A stretch of 64,000 nucleotides of DNA. Source: Burkholderia pyrrocinia (GTDB lineage: Bacteria; Pseudomonadota; Gammaproteobacteria; Burkholderiales; Burkholderiaceae). The translations under genes and the position numbers were made by a program. This document shows, one piece after another, positions 1 to 9,101 of this stretch. Within the stretch, counting starts at the first letter, position 1. Each line of letters opens with the position of its first letter. The stretch is from assembly GCF_003330765.1 (NCBI RefSeq), contig NZ_CP024903.1, positions 558,001 through 622,000 on the forward strand. The letters run 5' to 3'. The notes under the pieces are model-generated. The model searched no databases. It was given only the letters and a program-made list of their open reading frames with translations, and had not been told where the DNA came from.

Positions 1-1356
1 CTGGAACCGCGGGTCGTACGGGCTGGTGAACTCGGTCAACCGCGTCTCGTGCAGTGCGCGCCGGTGCTGGTCGAGGATGATCATCGTCGCGGTCGAGAAC
101 GAGAAGGTCAGCTGCTTGACGATGTTCTTCAGGCGATAGCCGTTGTGATATTCGTCGATCGCGAAGATCCGGAACGTGATGCCCGCGTTCGGCAGCGCGA
201 TGAGCAGCAGGAGCAGGCCCCGCAGGACGAGCGGAACGGCGAGCCACGCCATGCTGACATCCGGCGGCATGCTGGCCATCCACGCGCTGATCGCGACGGC
301 GAGCATGAGCCCCGGAACGATCAGCCATTTCTTGTGCACGATGCGGGCCGAATAGCGGAAATAGGCGAAGGCGGCGACCAGCGACACGAGCGACGTGTAT
401 CCGACCAGCCTGCCGGCATTCTCGACCGGGTACGCGAGCCCGCCTTCGAGGAGTCGCGACACCAGATAGCCGAGCGCGTTGCTCACGTAGTAGTAGACGA
501 CATAGAGCGCGATGCCGGTCCGGTAGGTGCGCTCGCGCAACGCATGCAGCCGCATCAGCGGTTTCGGATGATGCCACTGGTGCCAGCCGAACCAGCCGAG
601 GCAGAGCAGCGCGGATGCCGTGAGCAGCATCAAGGCCGGGCTCGCGGTATAGCGCTCGAACCGCACCTGCTGCATCGCGATCTGCAGCGCGCCTTGCGCG
701 AACGCGAATGCGAGGTAGGGCCACAGATGCGCGTCGCCGCGCTGTTCCGGGACGACCTTGCCGGCGGGCGGCAGCGCGAACAGCGCGAGCGCCGCAAGCG
801 CGACGCCGGCGAACGCGGTGCTGGCGAACAATGCGCGCCAGCCGAAATCGCTGACCAGATAGCCGCCGACGAGCGGCGCCAGCGCGCTGCCGAGCAGGAT
901 CATCGTCAGGAACAGCCGGGTGCCGCCGGCACGCCGCTCCGCGGGAAAGCCGACCTGCAGCAGGATTCGGCATGCGCTCATCATCGGGCCGATGAAGTAG
1001 CCCTGGAAGCCGCGCGCCAACGCCAGTTCGAGCGACGATTCGCTGACGAGCGCGATGATCGAGCCGCCGGCGAACAGCAGCAGCGAGCCCGTGATGTAGC
1101 GCCGATAGCCGATCCGCTCGACCCACCATTGCTGCTGCAGGATACCGACGACCGACGCGGTCGCGTACGCGCTCGAGGCCCACACGAGTTCGTCCGGCGA
1201 CGCGTTGATGCCGCCGGCGATACGGGTCACGAAGAACGAAAACGACGAACTGTCGAAATAGTCGAGGCCGGTTGCCATCGCGATGGCCCATGGAAACAGC
1301 AGGTCGCGCAACTGCGCGAGCTTGCCGGCCGCGGGCCGGAATGAAGCTGTGTTCAA
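1..1356 (-). CDS. MFS transporter, DHA2-like (C-terminus beyond window)
   Basis: Major facilitator protein of the inner membrane, probably a 14-helix DHA2-type drug/metabolite exporter or importer. About 450 residues are visible, reading off the left edge, so the C-terminus is missing. The first helix carries LLFPWAIAMATGLDYFDSS, and a later loop reads PLVGGYLVSDFGWRALF, typical of motif C/D regions in this family. No ATG precedes the first helix; a TTG at 1356 gives a short N-tail (LNTASFRPAAGKL) and lies 8 bases after the stop of the GMC gene, so it looks like the last known gene of an operon with GMC oxidoreductase, aldehyde dehydrogenase and metallo-hydrolase. The substrate is unknown; context suggests the compound oxidised by those enzymes. 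Confidence 0.85.
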   Translation of the reverse strand, partial: MNTASFRPAAGKLAQLRDLLFPWAIAMATGLDYFDSSSFSFFVTRIAGGINASPDELVWASSAYATASVVGILQQQWWVERIGYRRYITGSLLLFAGGSIIALVSESSLELALARGFQGYFIGPMMSACRILLQVGFPAERRAGGTRLFLTMILLGSALAPLVGGYLVSDFGWRALFASTAFAGVALAALALFALPPAGKVVPEQRGDAHLWPYLAFAFAQGALQIAMQQVRFERYTASPALMLLTASALLCLGWFGWHQWHHPKPLMRLHALRERTYRTGIALYVVYYYVSNALGYLVSRLLEGGLAYPVENAGRLVGYTSLVSLVAAFAYFRYSARIVHKKWLIVPGLMLAVAISAWMASMPPDVSMAWLAVPLVLRGLLLLLIALPNAGITFRIFAIDEYHNGYRLKNIVKQLTFSFSTATMIILDQHRRALHETRLTEFTSPYDPRFQ

Positions 1357-1364
1357 ACGCGTGC

Positions 1365-2999
1365 TCAGGGCGTCGCTTTCGCGTCCTGCACCAGCATGTC
1401 GGCAGCCTTCTCGCCGATCATGATGGTGGCCGCATTGGTCGCGCCCGAGATCGGCATCGGCATCACGGAGGCATCGGCGATGCGCAGGCCCTGCACGCCG
1501 CGCACGCGCAGGCGCGCGTCGACCACGGCCATCGGGTCGCTGTCCGGCCCCATGCGTGCCGTGCCGTTGTGGTGATAGACGGTGCCGCCGCGCTGGCGCG
1601 CGAACGCGAGGATCTCGTCATCGGTGCGCACGTCCTTGCCGGGAAACATCGCGTCGACGTAGTACGGCGCGAACGGCCGGGCCTCCAGCACGGCCCGCGC
1701 CATCCTGACTACCGCCACCATCGCGCGCTGGTCCGATTCGTCGGTCAGGTAGTTGGGCTGCACATCCGGCAGCTCGTCGATGTTGGCAGAACGCGCCTTG
1801 ACCCAGCCGCGACTGTCGGGGCGCTGCTTGTGGCCGCCCAGCGTCATGCCCGGATAGTGGTCGAGCAGGCCGGGCAGGCCTTCCTGATAGCTGCCGGGCG
1901 TGAACGAAACCTGCAGGTCGGGGCGCGACAGCGACGGTTCGGAGCGGAAGAAGAAGCGCATCGGCACCGGCCCCATGCTCAGGATGCTGGGCCGGCCGAA
2001 GAAGTACCGGGCGATCTCCCTGACCAGCGGCAGGCCGCGCCCGCGCTCGTTGATGGTGGCGACGTCCTTCACCTTGACGGCCACGCGCAGGTTGAAGTGA
2101 TCGACCAGGTTGGCGCCCACGCCGGGCAGGTCGACCCGCGTTGCCACGCCGATGGCGCTCAGATGGTCGCGGTCGCCGATGCCGGAGATCTGCAGCAGGC
2201 GCGGGGTGTTCAGCGCCCCCGCCGCGACGATGACCTCGCGGTTGGCCCGCACCTCGCGCTCGGGCGCGCCGGCGCCGCCGGACCGATAACGCACGCCCAC
2301 GGCGCGGTGACCGTCCAGCAGCACGCGGGTGGCGGGGCTGTCGGTGCGCAGCACCACGCGCCCCTTCTTGATCGCCGGATGCAGGTAGGCCTTCGCGGCG
2401 CTCCTGCGCTGCGGCGCGCGGCTGCGCGTGTCGATCATGAAATGCCACGGGCCGACACCGTCCTGCGCTTCGGCGTTGGAGTCGGCCACATAGGGATAGC
2501 CGAGGCTCTTGACGGCTTCGACGAACAGGTCGCACAACGGCGCGGGCATGACCGGATCGGTCACGATCAGCGGCCCGTTGCGGCCCCGGTAGCGATCGTC
2601 GCCGGGCCCGATGCGCGTTTCGGCCTTCTTGAAGAAAGGCAGCACGTCGTCGTAGCCCCAGCCCGGATTGCCGAGCGCGGCCCAGCCGTCGAAATCGGCA
2701 TGCTGCCCGCGGTTGTAGACCATGCCGTTGATCGACCCCGAGCCGCCCACGACCTTGCCCTGGGTCAGCTCGATGGTGCGCCCGTCCGTGCCGGCAATCG
2801 GGCCACTGCGAAAGCGCCACACCAGCCTGTCGTTGAACAGGTTCTTGATGTAGCCCGCGGGAATGTGGATGAACGGGTTGGTGTCGGGCGGGCCGGCTTC
2901 CAGCACGCACACGGTATGGCCGGCTTCGGCGAGTCGCGCGGCCACCACGCTGCCGCCGCTGCCCGCGCCGACGACCACATAGTCGAAGGTTTCGCTCAT
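1365..2999 (-). CDS. GMC-family FAD alcohol oxidoreductase (choline dehydrogenase-like)
   Basis: FAD-dependent glucose-methanol-choline oxidoreductase, 544 residues, normal for the family. It should oxidise a primary alcohol to an aldehyde. The Rossmann motif VVVGAGSGGSVVAARLAEAG starts near residue 8, the first GMC signature (GKVVGGSGSINGMVYNRG) lies near residue 82, the second (GALNTPRLLQISGIG) near 262, and the catalytic region YHHNGTARMG has the His pair at about 476-477, followed by the C-terminal ATNAATIMIGEKAAD segment with the second active-site position. It starts 3 bases after the upstream aldehyde dehydrogenase stop, so the two are probably translated together and act in sequence: alcohol to aldehyde to acid. 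The specific alcohol cannot be told. Confidence 0.93.
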   Translation of the reverse strand: MSETFDYVVVGAGSGGSVVAARLAEAGHTVCVLEAGPPDTNPFIHIPAGYIKNLFNDRLVWRFRSGPIAGTDGRTIELTQGKVVGGSGSINGMVYNRGQHADFDGWAALGNPGWGYDDVLPFFKKAETRIGPGDDRYRGRNGPLIVTDPVMPAPLCDLFVEAVKSLGYPYVADSNAEAQDGVGPWHFMIDTRSRAPQRRSAAKAYLHPAIKKGRVVLRTDSPATRVLLDGHRAVGVRYRSGGAGAPEREVRANREVIVAAGALNTPRLLQISGIGDRDHLSAIGVATRVDLPGVGANLVDHFNLRVAVKVKDVATINERGRGLPLVREIARYFFGRPSILSMGPVPMRFFFRSEPSLSRPDLQVSFTPGSYQEGLPGLLDHYPGMTLGGHKQRPDSRGWVKARSANIDELPDVQPNYLTDESDQRAMVAVVRMARAVLEARPFAPYYVDAMFPGKDVRTDDEILAFARQRGGTVYHHNGTARMGPDSDPMAVVDARLRVRGVQGLRIADASVMPMPISGATNAATIMIGEKAADMLVQDAKATP

Positions 3000-3002
3000 T
3001 GT

Positions 3003-4499
3003 TCAGGCATCCAGATTGAAATTGACGGTCTTCAGTTCGGTGAACGCCTCGATCGTCGACCAGCCGCCTTCGCGACCCACGCCCGAGCGCTTGATGCCGC
3101 CGAACGGTGCGTTCGGGATGCTGGCGAAGCCGTTGACGCCGATCGAGCCGCTCTTCACTGCGCGCGCCACGCGGAACGCACGGCTTACGTCCGTGGTGTA
3201 GACGGCGCCCGCGAGGCCATACTCGCTGTCGTTGGCGATCCGGACGGCTTCCTCCTCGGTGTCGAACGGAATCACCGACAGCACGGGGCCGAAGATTTCC
3301 TCCTGGGCAATCTTCATGTCGTTGCGCACGTTCGCGAAGAGCGCGGGCTCGACCCAGTTGCCGTTGCCGAACGCGTCGCCCGGAAGGCGGCCGCCGGCCA
3401 GCAGCGTGGCACCTTGCTGCCGGCCGCTTTCCACGTATTCGAGCACGCGCGCCTGGTGCCGCCTGGAAATCATCGGCGCGGACGTGGTGGCGGCGTCGAA
3501 CGGATCGCCGAACCGGATTTTTCCGAGTTGTTCCTGAGCGTGGTGCAGGAACTCTTCCATGATCGAACGGTGCACCACTGCACGTGAAGGCGTGGTGCAG
3601 ACCTGTCCCGACAGGAAAGTGGAACAGAGCCCCATGAGCGCCTGCGCGGTGGCCGGCACGCTGCGCGTGTCGGGAAAGACCAGGGCCGCGCTCTTGCCGC
3701 CCAGTTCCAGCGACAGGCGCTTCATGGTCGGCGCGCTGGCCACCGTGATCTTTTCGCCGACGAGCGGGCTGCCGGTGAAGGTCACCTTGTCGACGCCGGG
3801 GTGCGACGTGAGGGCCGTGCCCGTTTCGGTCGCGCCGGTCACGAGGTTGAACACGCCGGGCGGCAAATCGCTGTCGGCGAGGATCTGCGCGAGCCGGCTC
3901 ACGGCCAGGTTGGTGAGTTCCGACGGCTTGACGACCACGGTGCAGCCGCAGGCCAGCGCCGGCGCCACTTTCATCGCGAACGTCATCACCGGGCCGTTGT
4001 ACGGCAGGATCGCCGCGACGACGCCCACGGGGTCGCGGAAGGTCATGTACTGCATGTTCGACGCGCCGGAAAAGATCGGCAGCGTGTCGCCGTTGATCTT
4101 GTCGATCCAGCCGAGGAAATGGTCGAAGATGTCGGCGGCCGCCTTCGCCGACACGCGCGAGTTGCGGCTGAAGGTGTAGGGAATGCCGTTGTCCAGCGTC
4201 TGCAGCCGGGCGATTTCCTCTTCGGCCGCGTACAGCCGCTCGACAATCGGCTGCAACAGGCGCTTGCGGTCCTGCGCGCGCATGCGCGGCCACGGGCCTT
4301 CGTCGAACGCCTTGCGTGCCGCGGCCACGGCCAGCGCCACGCCGCGCGCGCCGGCCTCGGCGAAGCTGGTCATGACCTCGTTCGTGCAGGGATTGAGCTG
4401 GTCGAAACGCGCATCGGGCCAGTCCAGCCACTGGCCGTCGATGAAGAGGCGGCCCGGGCGGACATTCAGCGCGTCGCGCTGGGAGACAAGACTGAGCAT
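3003..4499 (-). CDS. NAD(P)-dependent aldehyde dehydrogenase
   Basis: Aldehyde dehydrogenase of 498 residues. The oxyanion Asn is in ILPYNGP (N168), the cofactor-binding Lys in KPSE (K191), the general base in LELGGKS (E265) and the nucleophile in SGQVCTTPSR (C301); the C-terminal PFGGIKRSGVGREGG is also typical. It should convert the aldehyde made by the adjoining GMC oxidoreductase to a carboxylic acid in the cytoplasm. It lies in a minus-strand operon, 21 bases after the metallo-hydrolase and 3 bases before the GMC gene. One of three intact aldehyde dehydrogenases and one remnant in the window. Confidence 0.94.
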   Translation of the reverse strand: MLSLVSQRDALNVRPGRLFIDGQWLDWPDARFDQLNPCTNEVMTSFAEAGARGVALAVAAARKAFDEGPWPRMRAQDRKRLLQPIVERLYAAEEEIARLQTLDNGIPYTFSRNSRVSAKAAADIFDHFLGWIDKINGDTLPIFSGASNMQYMTFRDPVGVVAAILPYNGPVMTFAMKVAPALACGCTVVVKPSELTNLAVSRLAQILADSDLPPGVFNLVTGATETGTALTSHPGVDKVTFTGSPLVGEKITVASAPTMKRLSLELGGKSAALVFPDTRSVPATAQALMGLCSTFLSGQVCTTPSRAVVHRSIMEEFLHHAQEQLGKIRFGDPFDAATTSAPMISRRHQARVLEYVESGRQQGATLLAGGRLPGDAFGNGNWVEPALFANVRNDMKIAQEEIFGPVLSVIPFDTEEEAVRIANDSEYGLAGAVYTTDVSRAFRVARAVKSGSIGVNGFASIPNAPFGGIKRSGVGREGGWSTIEAFTELKTVNFNLDA

Positions 4500-4520
4500 G
4501 GATTCAAAGAGGTAAGGGGG

Positions 4521-5414
4521 TTATTTCTGCACCCCGGTGAACACGTAGTCGCCTTCCGGATCCTTGCTGATCAACCCGAACGACGGCGAACAGAAATGCG
4601 TGCAGGTGAACAGCGTCGCGCTGCCGTCGAGACGCGAGAGCAGCGTGTGCCGCGTGGCTGACGACTGCGCGTTGTCGTAGTCCAGTATTTGCGCGATGTC
4701 GGGCTTCGCGATCTGTACTGGGTGATGCATCGCGTCGCCGCCGATGATGAATCGCTCGGTGCCCGCATCGACCTCGATGGCGATATGGCCGATCGTATGC
4801 CCGGGCGCGGAGAACACCGAGATGCCGTCACCCAGGTCGGTGTCCCGGTCGATGAAGTTCGCGAGCCCTGCATCGACGACGGGCTGGATAGACTCGTGGA
4901 ACGACATGTCCTGCGCCTCGTACATGGCGTCGTTCGGGTCGCCCTGTTGCGCGAACTCGTATTCCGCCTTGCCGAAGTGGTATTTCGCGTTGGGAAAGGT
5001 AGGCAACCACCGGCCGTCCTTCTTGTAGGTGTTCCAGCCCACATGATCGAAATGCAGGTGCGTGCACAGCACGTCGGTGACAGCATGGCGATCGATTCCG
5101 GCCTGCTCCAGCGTGGCGAGAAATTCCAGTTGAAGATCGGCGAACGCGTCGAAGCCGGCGGTGTTCTTGTCGTTGCCGACGCAGGTGTCGACCACCAGCA
5201 CGCGTTTGCCGGTCATGACGATGAAACACTGGCTGACGGCGCACATGCCGTGAACGTCGTCCACGTGCGGCGGCTTCATCCACGGGATCGACTTCATCAC
5301 GTCGGGCGTGGCCTCGGGCAGTAGCGTTCCCAGAATCGCGCTGATGTCCATCTCGACGATCTGCATGACGTCTGCATGGCCGATCCGGGAGCGAATGGTG
5401 TGCAGCAATGGCAT
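4521..5414 (-). CDS. MBL-fold metallo-hydrolase
   Basis: Metallo-beta-lactamase-fold hydrolase, 297 residues. The metal site THLHFDHVGW (HxHxDH) is present, with the later PGHTIGH and GGDAMHH histidines and a C-terminal THFCSP. The family includes lactonases, thioesterases and esterases; the specific reaction is unclear, but a lactone or thioester derived from the alcohol/aldehyde pathway is plausible. The reading frame is open further upstream, but the ATG at 5414 has an AGGAAG ribosome site and starts the recognisable domain. First gene of a minus-strand operon. The divergent promoter region carries a motif A site at 5533. Confidence 0.9.
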   Translation of the reverse strand: MPLLHTIRSRIGHADVMQIVEMDISAILGTLLPEATPDVMKSIPWMKPPHVDDVHGMCAVSQCFIVMTGKRVLVVDTCVGNDKNTAGFDAFADLQLEFLATLEQAGIDRHAVTDVLCTHLHFDHVGWNTYKKDGRWLPTFPNAKYHFGKAEYEFAQQGDPNDAMYEAQDMSFHESIQPVVDAGLANFIDRDTDLGDGISVFSAPGHTIGHIAIEVDAGTERFIIGGDAMHHPVQIAKPDIAQILDYDNAQSSATRHTLLSRLDGSATLFTCTHFCSPSFGLISKDPEGDYVFTGVQK

Positions 5415-5792
5415 GGCGTTCTTCCTTGGAGGGGGCGCTGGGGGGCTTGCTGAAGGGCGTGGCGACTGCCCGCGCACCGATCGTCGATTCCACCACACAG
5501 CACATCGTTCCCACGGTTTTTACCGCGCTCTGTTTCGTACTTCGGAAGAGGTGGCCGCGATTTCGTTCGAAGACACGCGTGACGGACATCGCGTGCGTTT
5601 CCAACCATCGGAACAACGCGCGCGCCGCATTGCGGATATCGGCCGGACGGGCCTTTAATGCAGGCACGGGAAAACGTGCGTCGGGATTCCGGTCCTGACC
5701 GACAACACTTTCCGGAAGGACGGTTGCGTGCCGGCGGCGTGCTTGCATTGCGTCAGCCGGCGCAGATCGAATCATCCGGACAAGGAGACACC
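5415..5792. other. Divergent intergenic region
   Basis: Non-coding 378 bases between the divergent metallo-hydrolase and enoyl-CoA hydratase genes. Open frames on both strands here are short or are upstream extensions of the real genes. It holds a motif A dyad (5533-5547) roughly in the middle, placed to control either or both operons. Nothing else recognised. Confidence 0.7.
5533..5547. promoter_or_regulatory. Motif A operator-like dyad (IclR type, predicted)
   Basis: TTTCGTACTTCGGAA, two mismatches from TTCCGTACTTTGGAA, which occurs beside the IclR genes at 19637. It keeps the dyad TTTC-N7-GGAA. It lies about 120 bases before the metallo-hydrolase start and 245 before the hydratase start. 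Assigning it to an IclR protein is inference. Confidence 0.5.
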
Positions 5793-6572
5793 ATGACGAA
5801 CTCGCTCGTGACAGACGACTCGACGCCCGGCATCCGCGTCGTCACGCTGAATCGCGCCGAGCGGATGAATGCGCTCGACGGCGCGACGCTCGCGGCACTG
5901 AACGAAGCGGTGCGAACGGCCGCCGATCCGGGCCGCGATATCCGCGTGATCGTGATTCGCGGCAGCGGCCGTGCCTTCTGCGCGGGCAATGACCTGAAAT
6001 GGCTCGCGAGCGGCGTACTCGCGGATCCCGCGGCGCACATGCGGCACCAGGACCTGATGCAGGACACGTTTTCGCTGATGGAGACGTCGCGACAGATCGT
6101 GATTGCGTCGGTCAACGGCTATGCGGTGGCGGGCGGGTTCGAACTGGTGCTGGCCTCCGACATCGTGGTGGTCGACGCGGACGCGGAACTCGGCGACGCG
6201 CATCTGCAGCGCAACCTGCTGCCGAGCGGCGGCGGCTCGCAGCGGCTGCCGCGCAAGATCGGGCTCGCGCGCGCGATGTACTACCTTGTCACGGGGCGGC
6301 GCATGACGGGACGCGACGCGGAGCGGATGGGGCTCGCGTCGCTGGCGGTGAGCGGCGACGAACTCGACGCCGCGACGATGCAGCTCGCCGGCGAGATCGC
6401 GCGGATCGACGCCGATGCACTGGCGGCCATGAAGCACATGGCCCGCCGCGCGCTGGAGATGCCGCTGAGCGACGGGCTGTCGATGGAGCGGTGGATGCAG
6501 TACCGCTACCGCATCGAATCGCCGTCGCTGGTGGCATCCGTGCACGATTTCGCGGCTCGCGGCAAAGGCTGA
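5793..6572 (+). CDS. Enoyl-CoA hydratase/isomerase family protein
   Basis: Crotonase-fold protein, 259 residues. Oxyanion-hole segment AFCAGNDLKWL and NGYAVAGGFELVLASDIVV are clear. Compared with classical enoyl-CoA hydratases, the first catalytic Glu is kept (GGFEL) but the second (in the QPE-like position) reads DAHLQ, so a His stands where Glu is expected. It may therefore be an isomerase, hydrolase or lyase of the superfamily rather than a true hydratase. The ATG at 5793 has a strong AAGGAG site ten bases upstream. Monocistronic, convergent with the LysR gene. Confidence 0.9.
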   Translation: MTNSLVTDDSTPGIRVVTLNRAERMNALDGATLAALNEAVRTAADPGRDIRVIVIRGSGRAFCAGNDLKWLASGVLADPAAHMRHQDLMQDTFSLMETSRQIVIASVNGYAVAGGFELVLASDIVVVDADAELGDAHLQRNLLPSGGGSQRLPRKIGLARAMYYLVTGRRMTGRDAERMGLASLAVSGDELDAATMQLAGEIARIDADALAAMKHMARRALEMPLSDGLSMERWMQYRYRIESPSLVASVHDFAARGKG

Positions 6573-6606
6573 GCCGCGGCGCATCGCGACAGACGGCCGC
6601 TTGGGT

Positions 6607-7596
6607 TCACGCTCGCGCTCGCGTGGTGCGTGGCTTGCGGGGTTTCGATGCGGCGGGATCGGGCGCGCGCCTGGCCATGTCGACGGCCAGATGTTCGCGT
6701 TTCTCGATGAGGAAATCCATCAGCGCGCGCACCTTCGCGGCCATTTGCTCGCGCGACGGCGTGTACAGGTAGTAACCGGGAAACGGCTTGCACCACGGCT
6801 CGAGCACGCGCACCAGCGCGCCGGCGTCCAGATGTTCGCGCAGCGCGATGTCCTGGTGCTGGATCAGGCCGATCCCCTGCAGCGCCGCGCGAATCATGCC
6901 GTCGTCGTCGTTCGTGACCACGCTGCCCTGCGGTTCGACTTCGAACGCGTGCCCCTCGATCTCGGATGACGTGAACTCCCAGCGATAGATCGCGCCGCTC
7001 GTCGTGTGGCGATAGCACAGGCAGTTGTGCCCGATCAGATCGGCGGGCGTGGCGGGCTTGCCGTGGCGCGCGAAATAGTCCGGCGAGCCGACCACGGCCA
7101 TTTCGAGCATCGGCGTGATCGGCACGGCCACCATGTGCTCGGCGAGACTCTCGCCCAGCCGGATGCCCGCGTCATAGCCGTCGGCGATGATGTTCGACAG
7201 CCCGTCGTCCATCACGAGTTCCACCCGCAACAACGGGTAGCGCGCCATGAATTCGCCCAGGTGCGGCTCGACCAGCTTGCGCGCGGCCACCCGGGACGTG
7301 TTGATGCGCAGCAGCCCGGACGGCTCGTGCCGGACTTCGTGCAGGTCGCGGATCGCCAGCTCGATCGAGCCGAATGCCGGCCGCAGCGTGTCGTACAGGC
7401 GTTGGCCGTCCTCGGTCAGCGACATGTCGCGCGTGGTCCGGTACAGGAGCTTCACGTTCAACTGCCGTTCGAGCGCCTTCAGGTTCTGCGACAGCGCGGC
7501 GCGCGACACGCCCATTTCGGCGGCGGCCTTGGTGAAGCTGAGATGGTGGGCGATGTGCACGAACCACGCGAGGGAAGGGAGTTGGGACGGGTCCAT
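6607..7596 (-). CDS. LysR-family transcriptional regulator
   Basis: LysR regulator, 329 residues. The N-terminal helix-turn-helix covers about residues 18-37 (SFTKAAAEMGVSRAALSQNL), followed by the linker helix and a LysR substrate-binding domain with the LLRINTSR and GIGLIQHQDIALREHL segments. The C-terminus ends in a basic tail (SKPRKPRTTRARA), longer than usual. The reading frame stays open 30 codons further upstream; the ATG at 7596 (MDPSQLPSL) is the usual LysR start point, though no clear ribosome site precedes it. The protein resembles the CrgA/DsdC-like group that often controls neighbouring dehydrogenases; the target is not evident. Confidence 0.9.
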   Translation of the reverse strand: MDPSQLPSLAWFVHIAHHLSFTKAAAEMGVSRAALSQNLKALERQLNVKLLYRTTRDMSLTEDGQRLYDTLRPAFGSIELAIRDLHEVRHEPSGLLRINTSRVAARKLVEPHLGEFMARYPLLRVELVMDDGLSNIIADGYDAGIRLGESLAEHMVAVPITPMLEMAVVGSPDYFARHGKPATPADLIGHNCLCYRHTTSGAIYRWEFTSSEIEGHAFEVEPQGSVVTNDDDGMIRAALQGIGLIQHQDIALREHLDAGALVRVLEPWCKPFPGYYLYTPSREQMAAKVRALMDFLIEKREHLAVDMARRAPDPAASKPRKPRTTRARA

Positions 7597-7901
7597 GATT
7601 CGATTGTCAAGTGTGACTGACGAATATAGTTGAAATTTGTCTTGCCGGACATCGGCGATAGGCCGGTGTCCGCCGTGCGACGACATGCGGCGCGTCGATG
7701 CGAGGAGCGAGGAGCGAGGAGCGGAAAGCGGAAAGCGGAAAGCGGAAAGCGGCGAGGGCGGGCGCCGCGCGTTCTCGCCAGGGGGCGGGGGCAGGCGCGC
7801 GGATGGGCGCGGGCCGATTCACGTGCGACGCGGGCGAAGCGGGGAAGCGCACCGACCGTCGATGCGACGGCGGTGCGAGCGGCGATGCGGGGTGGGTCAG
7901 A
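7597..7901. other. Intergenic region with heptamer repeat
   Basis: 305 bases between the LysR start and the end of the CoA-transferase operon. It holds the LysR promoter and a 7-bp tandem array at 7700-7748. No convincing gene; open frames here have repeat-driven, low-complexity translations. Confidence 0.6.
7700..7748. repeat. Tandem heptamer repeat (GCGAGGA x3, GCGGAAA x4)
   Basis: Seven uninterrupted 7-bp units: three GCGAGGA then four GCGGAAA. It lies outside genes, between the LysR promoter and the 3' end of the CoA-transferase operon. A similar heptamer (GGAAGCT x3) sits at 38295. Confidence 0.9.
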
Positions 7902-9083
7902 TCAGACGATTTTTCGCGATCGCAAGTCGGCGACCGCGCGCGCATCCAGTCCTATGCCCGCGAGGATTTCATCCGTATGCTCGCCGGTCAGCGGCGGCCG
8001 CGTATGGATTTCCGGCGGCGTGCGCGACAGCGAAACCGGCGTCGCGAAGATCGGCACCTTCTTCGGCGCGCCCGGATAGTCCATCCAGTGGATCACGTCG
8101 GCCGCCTTGATGGTCTCGTCCTCCAGCGCCTGGCGCGGCGAGTTGACAGGGCTGGCCGGGATGCGCGCCTGTTCCAGTTCGGCCAGCGCGTCGGCCAGCG
8201 TTTTATCCGCGCACCATTCGCTCATGAGATCGCTCAGGAACGCGCCGTGCTCGCCGCGCAGCGTATCGTCGGCGAAACGCGGATCGTCGAGCAGTTCCGG
8301 CCGGCCCACGAGCTGCGTCCAGCGCTTGAACATCGGCTGGCCGATCACCTGGGTGATGAACCAGCCGTCCGTCGCCTTGAAGATGTCGGACGGCGCGTAG
8401 CCGGACGCGCGGTTCAGCGTGGCCTGGCGATCCAGGCCGAGCAGCGCCTCTTCGATCAGCGCGCCGCTGGCCATGTTGAGGCCGGTGCACAGCAGCGACG
8501 CGCTGACTTCCTGGCCCATGCCGCTGCGCTGGCGCTCATAGAGCGCCAGCATCACGCCGAGCGCGCAGGAAAACGCCGTGGCGAAGTCCACCACCGGCAC
8601 CATGGCCTTCTGCGGCCGGTCGGGCGTGCCCGCGATGTGCACTGCGCCGCTCAGGGCCTGGCCGACGCCATCGAAGCCCACGCGGTCGCGCACGGCCTCG
8701 CTGTTGCCGAACGCATTGGACGCGACGAGGATGATGTCGGGCTTGATCTCGCACAGGCTGTCGTAGTCCAGGCCGAGGCTCTTGAGCGTGCGGGGCGGCA
8801 TGTTGGCGATCACGATGTCGGCATCGACAACCAGCTTGCGCACGATATCGCGCCCGTCGGGGCTGTCGAGATCGAGCGTCATCGAGCGCTTGTTGCGGTT
8901 CACCTGCAGGTACAGTGCGCCTTCGCCGTGTTCGGTCACGGGCACGATGAAGCGGTCCTCGCCGCCGCCGACGCGGTCGATGCGGATGACGTCGGCGCCA
9001 TAGTCGGCCAGCAGTGCCGAGCAGAACGGCCCGGCGATGAAGCGGCCGAAATCGAGGACCTTGATGCCTTCGAGTACTTTCAT
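7902..9083 (-). CDS. CaiB/BaiF family (class III) CoA-transferase
   Basis: Formyl-CoA transferase-type CoA-transferase, 393 residues. The N-terminal LEGIKVLDFGRFIAGPFCS and ADYGADVIRID segments bind CoA, and the catalytic Asp is in MVPVVDFATA (about residue 167). These enzymes move CoA from a donor such as succinyl-CoA to a carboxylate, or catalyse racemisation. It is the last gene of the minus-strand operon MaoC, SDR, thiolase, CoA ligase, CoA-transferase, so it may activate the carboxylic acid substrate or regenerate free acid. Substrate unknown. Confidence 0.92.
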   Translation of the reverse strand: MKVLEGIKVLDFGRFIAGPFCSALLADYGADVIRIDRVGGGEDRFIVPVTEHGEGALYLQVNRNKRSMTLDLDSPDGRDIVRKLVVDADIVIANMPPRTLKSLGLDYDSLCEIKPDIILVASNAFGNSEAVRDRVGFDGVGQALSGAVHIAGTPDRPQKAMVPVVDFATAFSCALGVMLALYERQRSGMGQEVSASLLCTGLNMASGALIEEALLGLDRQATLNRASGYAPSDIFKATDGWFITQVIGQPMFKRWTQLVGRPELLDDPRFADDTLRGEHGAFLSDLMSEWCADKTLADALAELEQARIPASPVNSPRQALEDETIKAADVIHWMDYPGAPKKVPIFATPVSLSRTPPEIHTRPPLTGEHTDEILAGIGLDARAVADLRSRKIV

Positions 9084-9101
9084 GTTTCGTTTACGGTTGG
9101 G

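Noticed and set aside
49..3587. Long plus-strand open frames (431 and 771 codons) across the left end
   Set aside because: They run antisense to the MFS, GMC and aldehyde dehydrogenase genes, are rich in Arg, His, Ala and Gly, and show no family motif. They are typical GC-driven shadows.
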